Origin: Marinilabilia sp. UBA5340
Lineage (GTDB): Bacteria; Bacteroidota; Bacteroidia; Bacteroidales; Marinilabiliaceae
Assembly: GCA_002411085.1 (NCBI GenBank)
Contig: DHQK01000194.1
Coordinates: 1-26,537 of the forward strand
Direction: 5' to 3'
DNA: 26,537 bases
Of the stretch, positions 23,899 through 26,537 are shown piece by piece. Position numbers and translations under genes: made by a program. Every line of letters begins with the position of its first letter. The stretch's first letter is position 1. The notes beneath the pieces were generated by a model. That model saw only the letters and a program-made list of their open reading frames with translations. It was not told the DNA's origin and did not search any database.

Positions 23899-26537
23899 TT
23901 ATTTTAATCTTATCCATTTTACAGCATCGGCCACCACATACGGAAATTCTGACTTATCAGACAATTCAACCACCGCTTCTCCCTTATCGAAAAAATAACG
24001 TCCCAGTGAAACCCATCCGTTTCGTTCCCTGACTGGCCAGGTTTCAGCATTTTCAATTCCGTTGGCATGATGTATGGCATAGTGAAAACGTCCCCGGGAA
24101 TTCCTGTTTCTCCACCCAACATTAAGATCAGAAGGGATGAAGGCCTGCACTTCATAACGGCCCGATTCAGGAAGCGCGCATTTCCACAGGGCTTTATCAT
24201 TTCCATTGCCTGAAGCTTTAAGCACCGCTGACCGCAAATATGTGCCATGGTATGTCTGCCCCAATGAATTTGTCCATACCGCCTGTGGTCTCCAGTAATT
24301 AAAGGATTCATAAGTTTCCATCTGTTGTCGTTGACGCTTCAACCACCAGTCTTTCAACGTCTTCACCTCATCACGCGTAGCTATACTAAAACCCGGATCC
24401 TCATTATCAACAGTAAAAGTTTCGGCACCATCCTTTACCTCGAAATCAAAGTCAAACTCCTCCACTCCTTCCTTCAAACTACTATTTGTTTTATCCTCTT
24501 CAATACGATCAAAATAAAAAGAATAGACCGGCGGAATATTGCGGGCAACACCCGTATAAATTCTGATTTCACGGGGTTGTTGATCGAAAACCATTTTTAT
24601 TCGTACACTCTTACCGGACTTTACTACAAAAAGTTGTTCGATTTGGTTCCGGTCTTCCTCCATACTTTGGTAAGCCCACTGTGAAAAAGACTGATTACGG
24701 TTTTCTGATAAATCGAGAAAACTGGTTTCAGCACTCAAAGTACCATCTGCATTTCCCTCATTTGCAACTTCTACAGATATCAGAAATTGCTTTTTCCCCT
24801 GCTGACGAAAAAATGAGGCTTTAACATTTCCAAAGCGAAAAGCAGGAAGCTGATCCCCGGAAATAAGAGCAGAATATTCATTTGCCAAATTCCATTCAAC
24901 CGCGGTATTATGGATCCATTTATCAAGTGATTCATTCTGGAATTTGAACTGATTAAGAGACGGTTCCAGTAAATTCACAAAATTATCCTGTCCACTGTGC
25001 GCTTCCATTTCTGAAAAAAACTGAACTCCTCTAAGTTTTAAGATACGTGCAATGGTATCCCCGGCGTTGTCTTGTTTCAACCAATTATAAATATTCTTTT
25101 CTCTCAGGGCAAGCAACCCCTTATACTGATCCCGGTCGGAGCGCCACTCGTCATTTTTCTCCCGCTGACCTTTTTCACGGAGCGCTTCTTCCATCATAAT
25201 TTGAAAAACAGGCCATCCCTCTTCTCGTATTTGATAGGCATGATAGAAATAGAGCGGAAAAATCTGCAAACGATTCCACTCGGTCATCAAACGTCCATTC
25301 TGCTCTTCATCAGAAAAAACTGTCCAGCGCGGATACAAGAAAAGATTCCCCGCCAGAGTAACCATCATTTTGGTCTGAATATCCTGTTCATCAACCTCCT
25401 CTCCACGTGATTCAGCCTCCTCCACAAAGTCGTCATGCGTATTCGCAACATCCAAAAACCATTTTCCACCACCATATTCCGGCAATAAAATGATCTCAGG
25501 CTGTATATGGTCAGTCCCTGATCTCCATGGCTGCAGATAGGTATAAAAATGCAGGGGGACTTCAATCACCTTCAAGCGTTGAAATGGATACTTAACCCCG
25601 GTTTTTCTTTCATACTGTTGCTTCAGATCCCGAATCACGGCAGGGAGGGTATCTTCGATCTGATAAAAGGCAGAAGAAAACAAATCATTGTCCTTATGAA
25701 CTGACAGCGAATACTCCACACCATCTACCCAAACTGTATCTGTTTTGTAATGTCCGGCAATCAATGTCAGTGCATTCAATGGAGTTTCACTAAAATAATG
25801 AGTCTGACCATCGAAATTGCCACTATCTCCCTGGGACAATGCATTCAAATCATCCTCGGAGGAAAATTGAAGGGAATACTTTGTAAAATCAGGTTGCTGA
25901 CGGAAATTCCTCCACGCCACCTGCGGATACCACCCTGCCTCCCGCGTTAAAAGCACATAATCGGATTGCACAAAAGCATGTTCTTTTCCACCAATAAGTG
26001 GATCAAACCTGCTAAGCTGGTTGCGCTTTTCTTCTATATTTGGATAGATACCTTCCTGATCCGGATGCCCCATATATTTCACCCGACACGCCAACAAACT
26101 TGTGTCGGATGAAGCTCTTTCCGGCAAAATTATTGCAAGTATGCCATTGTCTGAGGAGAAACTAACTTCCTGATGGTTTATTTCTACAGTAGCGATATCA
26201 AAACCTATATTGAGTTGCAGCAAGAGGGTATCGACAGGCAACTTTTCCCGGATCATCATTTCGGCATCTACTTCCAGGTTGTTGCTTTTGTGATGAATAA
26301 TTAGCCGGCAGGAATCGATTGAATGCGAAGGAATCGCAGGTAGTAATTTCTCTGTTTGCCTGATTCTCTCACGCAATTTCTCACCCTCCAATCCATCCGA
26401 AATAATATGGTAAAACAAATGGACAGCACCAGCAAGAAAAACCAGACAAAAGAGAAAAAGAGTCCTGGACCGTTTATGGCTTCCGGAAAGACGCGGAAGA
26501 AAAAACGCTGTCAGTAGAATACCCGACAAGCCTATAA
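23899..26537 (-). CDS. Membrane protein with degenerate M1-peptidase-like domain and golvesin-like C-terminus, N-terminus beyond window
   Basis: The frame is open to the right edge, so the 5' end is missing (a TTG at 26529 is not a start). The visible 878 codons (numbered here from that TTG) begin with the end of one hydrophobic segment (GILLTAFFLP) and a second one (TLFLFCLVFLAGAVHLFYHI, 23-42). An M1-aminopeptidase-like region of beta domains and a helical part follows (about 70-560), resembling the periplasmic half of Bacteroidota 'ABC-2 permease/M1 aminopeptidase' fusions (for example EVPLHFYTY and IQPEIILLPEYGG). The zinc motif HExxH is absent: where it is expected (about 385-395) the sequence reads KMMVTLAGNLF, so it is likely a non-catalytic domain. 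Residues about 750-876 resemble a golvesin C-terminal domain (SGRYEVQAFIPSD, FHYAIHH, GWVSLGRYFFDKG, YVVADAVKWI). The missing N-terminal part is expected to be an ABC-2 permease. It is the first gene seen of the operon. Confidence 0.8.
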   Translation of the reverse strand, partial: IGLSGILLTAFFLPRLSGSHKRSRTLFLFCLVFLAGAVHLFYHIISDGLEGEKLRERIRQTEKLLPAIPSHSIDSCRLIIHHKSNNLEVDAEMMIREKLPVDTLLLQLNIGFDIATVEINHQEVSFSSDNGILAIILPERASSDTSLLACRVKYMGHPDQEGIYPNIEEKRNQLSRFDPLIGGKEHAFVQSDYVLLTREAGWYPQVAWRNFRQQPDFTKYSLQFSSEDDLNALSQGDSGNFDGQTHYFSETPLNALTLIAGHYKTDTVWVDGVEYSLSVHKDNDLFSSAFYQIEDTLPAVIRDLKQQYERKTGVKYPFQRLKVIEVPLHFYTYLQPWRSGTDHIQPEIILLPEYGGGKWFLDVANTHDDFVEEAESRGEEVDEQDIQTKMMVTLAGNLFLYPRWTVFSDEEQNGRLMTEWNRLQIFPLYFYHAYQIREEGWPVFQIMMEEALREKGQREKNDEWRSDRDQYKGLLALREKNIYNWLKQDNAGDTIARILKLRGVQFFSEMEAHSGQDNFVNLLEPSLNQFKFQNESLDKWIHNTAVEWNLANEYSALISGDQLPAFRFGNVKASFFRQQGKKQFLISVEVANEGNADGTLSAETSFLDLSENRNQSFSQWAYQSMEEDRNQIEQLFVVKSGKSVRIKMVFDQQPREIRIYTGVARNIPPVYSFYFDRIEEDKTNSSLKEGVEEFDFDFEVKDGAETFTVDNEDPGFSIATRDEVKTLKDWWLKRQRQQMETYESFNYWRPQAVWTNSLGQTYHGTYLRSAVLKASGNGNDKALWKCALPESGRYEVQAFIPSDLNVGWRNRNSRGRFHYAIHHANGIENAETWPVRERNGWVSLGRYFFDKGEAVVELSDKSEFPYVVADAVKWIRLK

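Noticed and set aside
26527..26529. TTG at 26529 as the start of the M1-like protein
   Set aside because: The frame stays open to the window edge and the sequence just before it continues a hydrophobic membrane segment; the real start lies outside.

Overview
The window looks like the chromosome of a Bacteroidota member, probably Bacteroidales/Marinilabiliales-like. The reasons are promoter-like boxes of the TAnnTTTG type upstream of several genes, weak Shine-Dalgarno sequences, a hybrid sensor kinase with 14 propeller repeats of the kind typical of this phylum, an XRE-cupin regulator paired with an AMP-forming ligase, and an ABC-2 permease fused to an M1-peptidase-like domain. The phylum call is an inference from gene content; no rRNA is present to confirm it.

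Layout. 1-1091 (-): the N-terminal part of a secreted parallel beta-helix protein that runs off the left edge. 1259-1978 (+): a stand-alone LutA-like protein with two CCG domains. 1987-6031 (-): a small secreted HExxH protein, an MsbA-like ABC exporter and purB, transcribed in the order purB, exporter, HExxH protein. A roughly 130-bp palindromic MITE-like element lies between purB and the exporter. 6386-8617 (+): an XRE-cupin regulator and an AMP-forming acyl-CoA synthetase, closed by a strong intrinsic terminator. 8948-12727 (+): a large hybrid histidine kinase. 12734 to the right edge (-): a six-gene transport operon that ends convergently with the kinase, 6 bp away.

The transport operon is the most unusual part. 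In transcription order it encodes (1) the C-terminal part of a membrane protein with a degenerate M1-peptidase-like periplasmic domain and a golvesin-like C-terminal domain, (2) a TolC-family outer-membrane channel, (3) a membrane-fusion adaptor, (4) an RND pump subunit, (5) a 1571-residue protein that is a complete second RND subunit continuing into six extra membrane helices and a complete ABC-2-type ATPase, and (6) a six-helix ABC-2 permease. Gaps are 12, 17, 66, -4 and 10 bases. Read together, the operon holds all parts of a tripartite RND efflux pump and all parts of an ABC-2 transporter, with the ATPase physically fused to the RND subunit. In addition, the first strand and A-loop of the ATPase (around residue 1112) seem to be separated from the Walker A part (residue 1315) by a four-helix membrane insertion. 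This suggests a hybrid RND/ABC machine whose energy coupling and substrate cannot be read from sequence.

The other genes are ordinary housekeeping or accessory functions: purine synthesis, a lipid or drug exporter, fatty-acid or aromatic-acid activation, and sensing. No tRNA, rRNA, CRISPR array, integrase or intact insertion sequence was seen.
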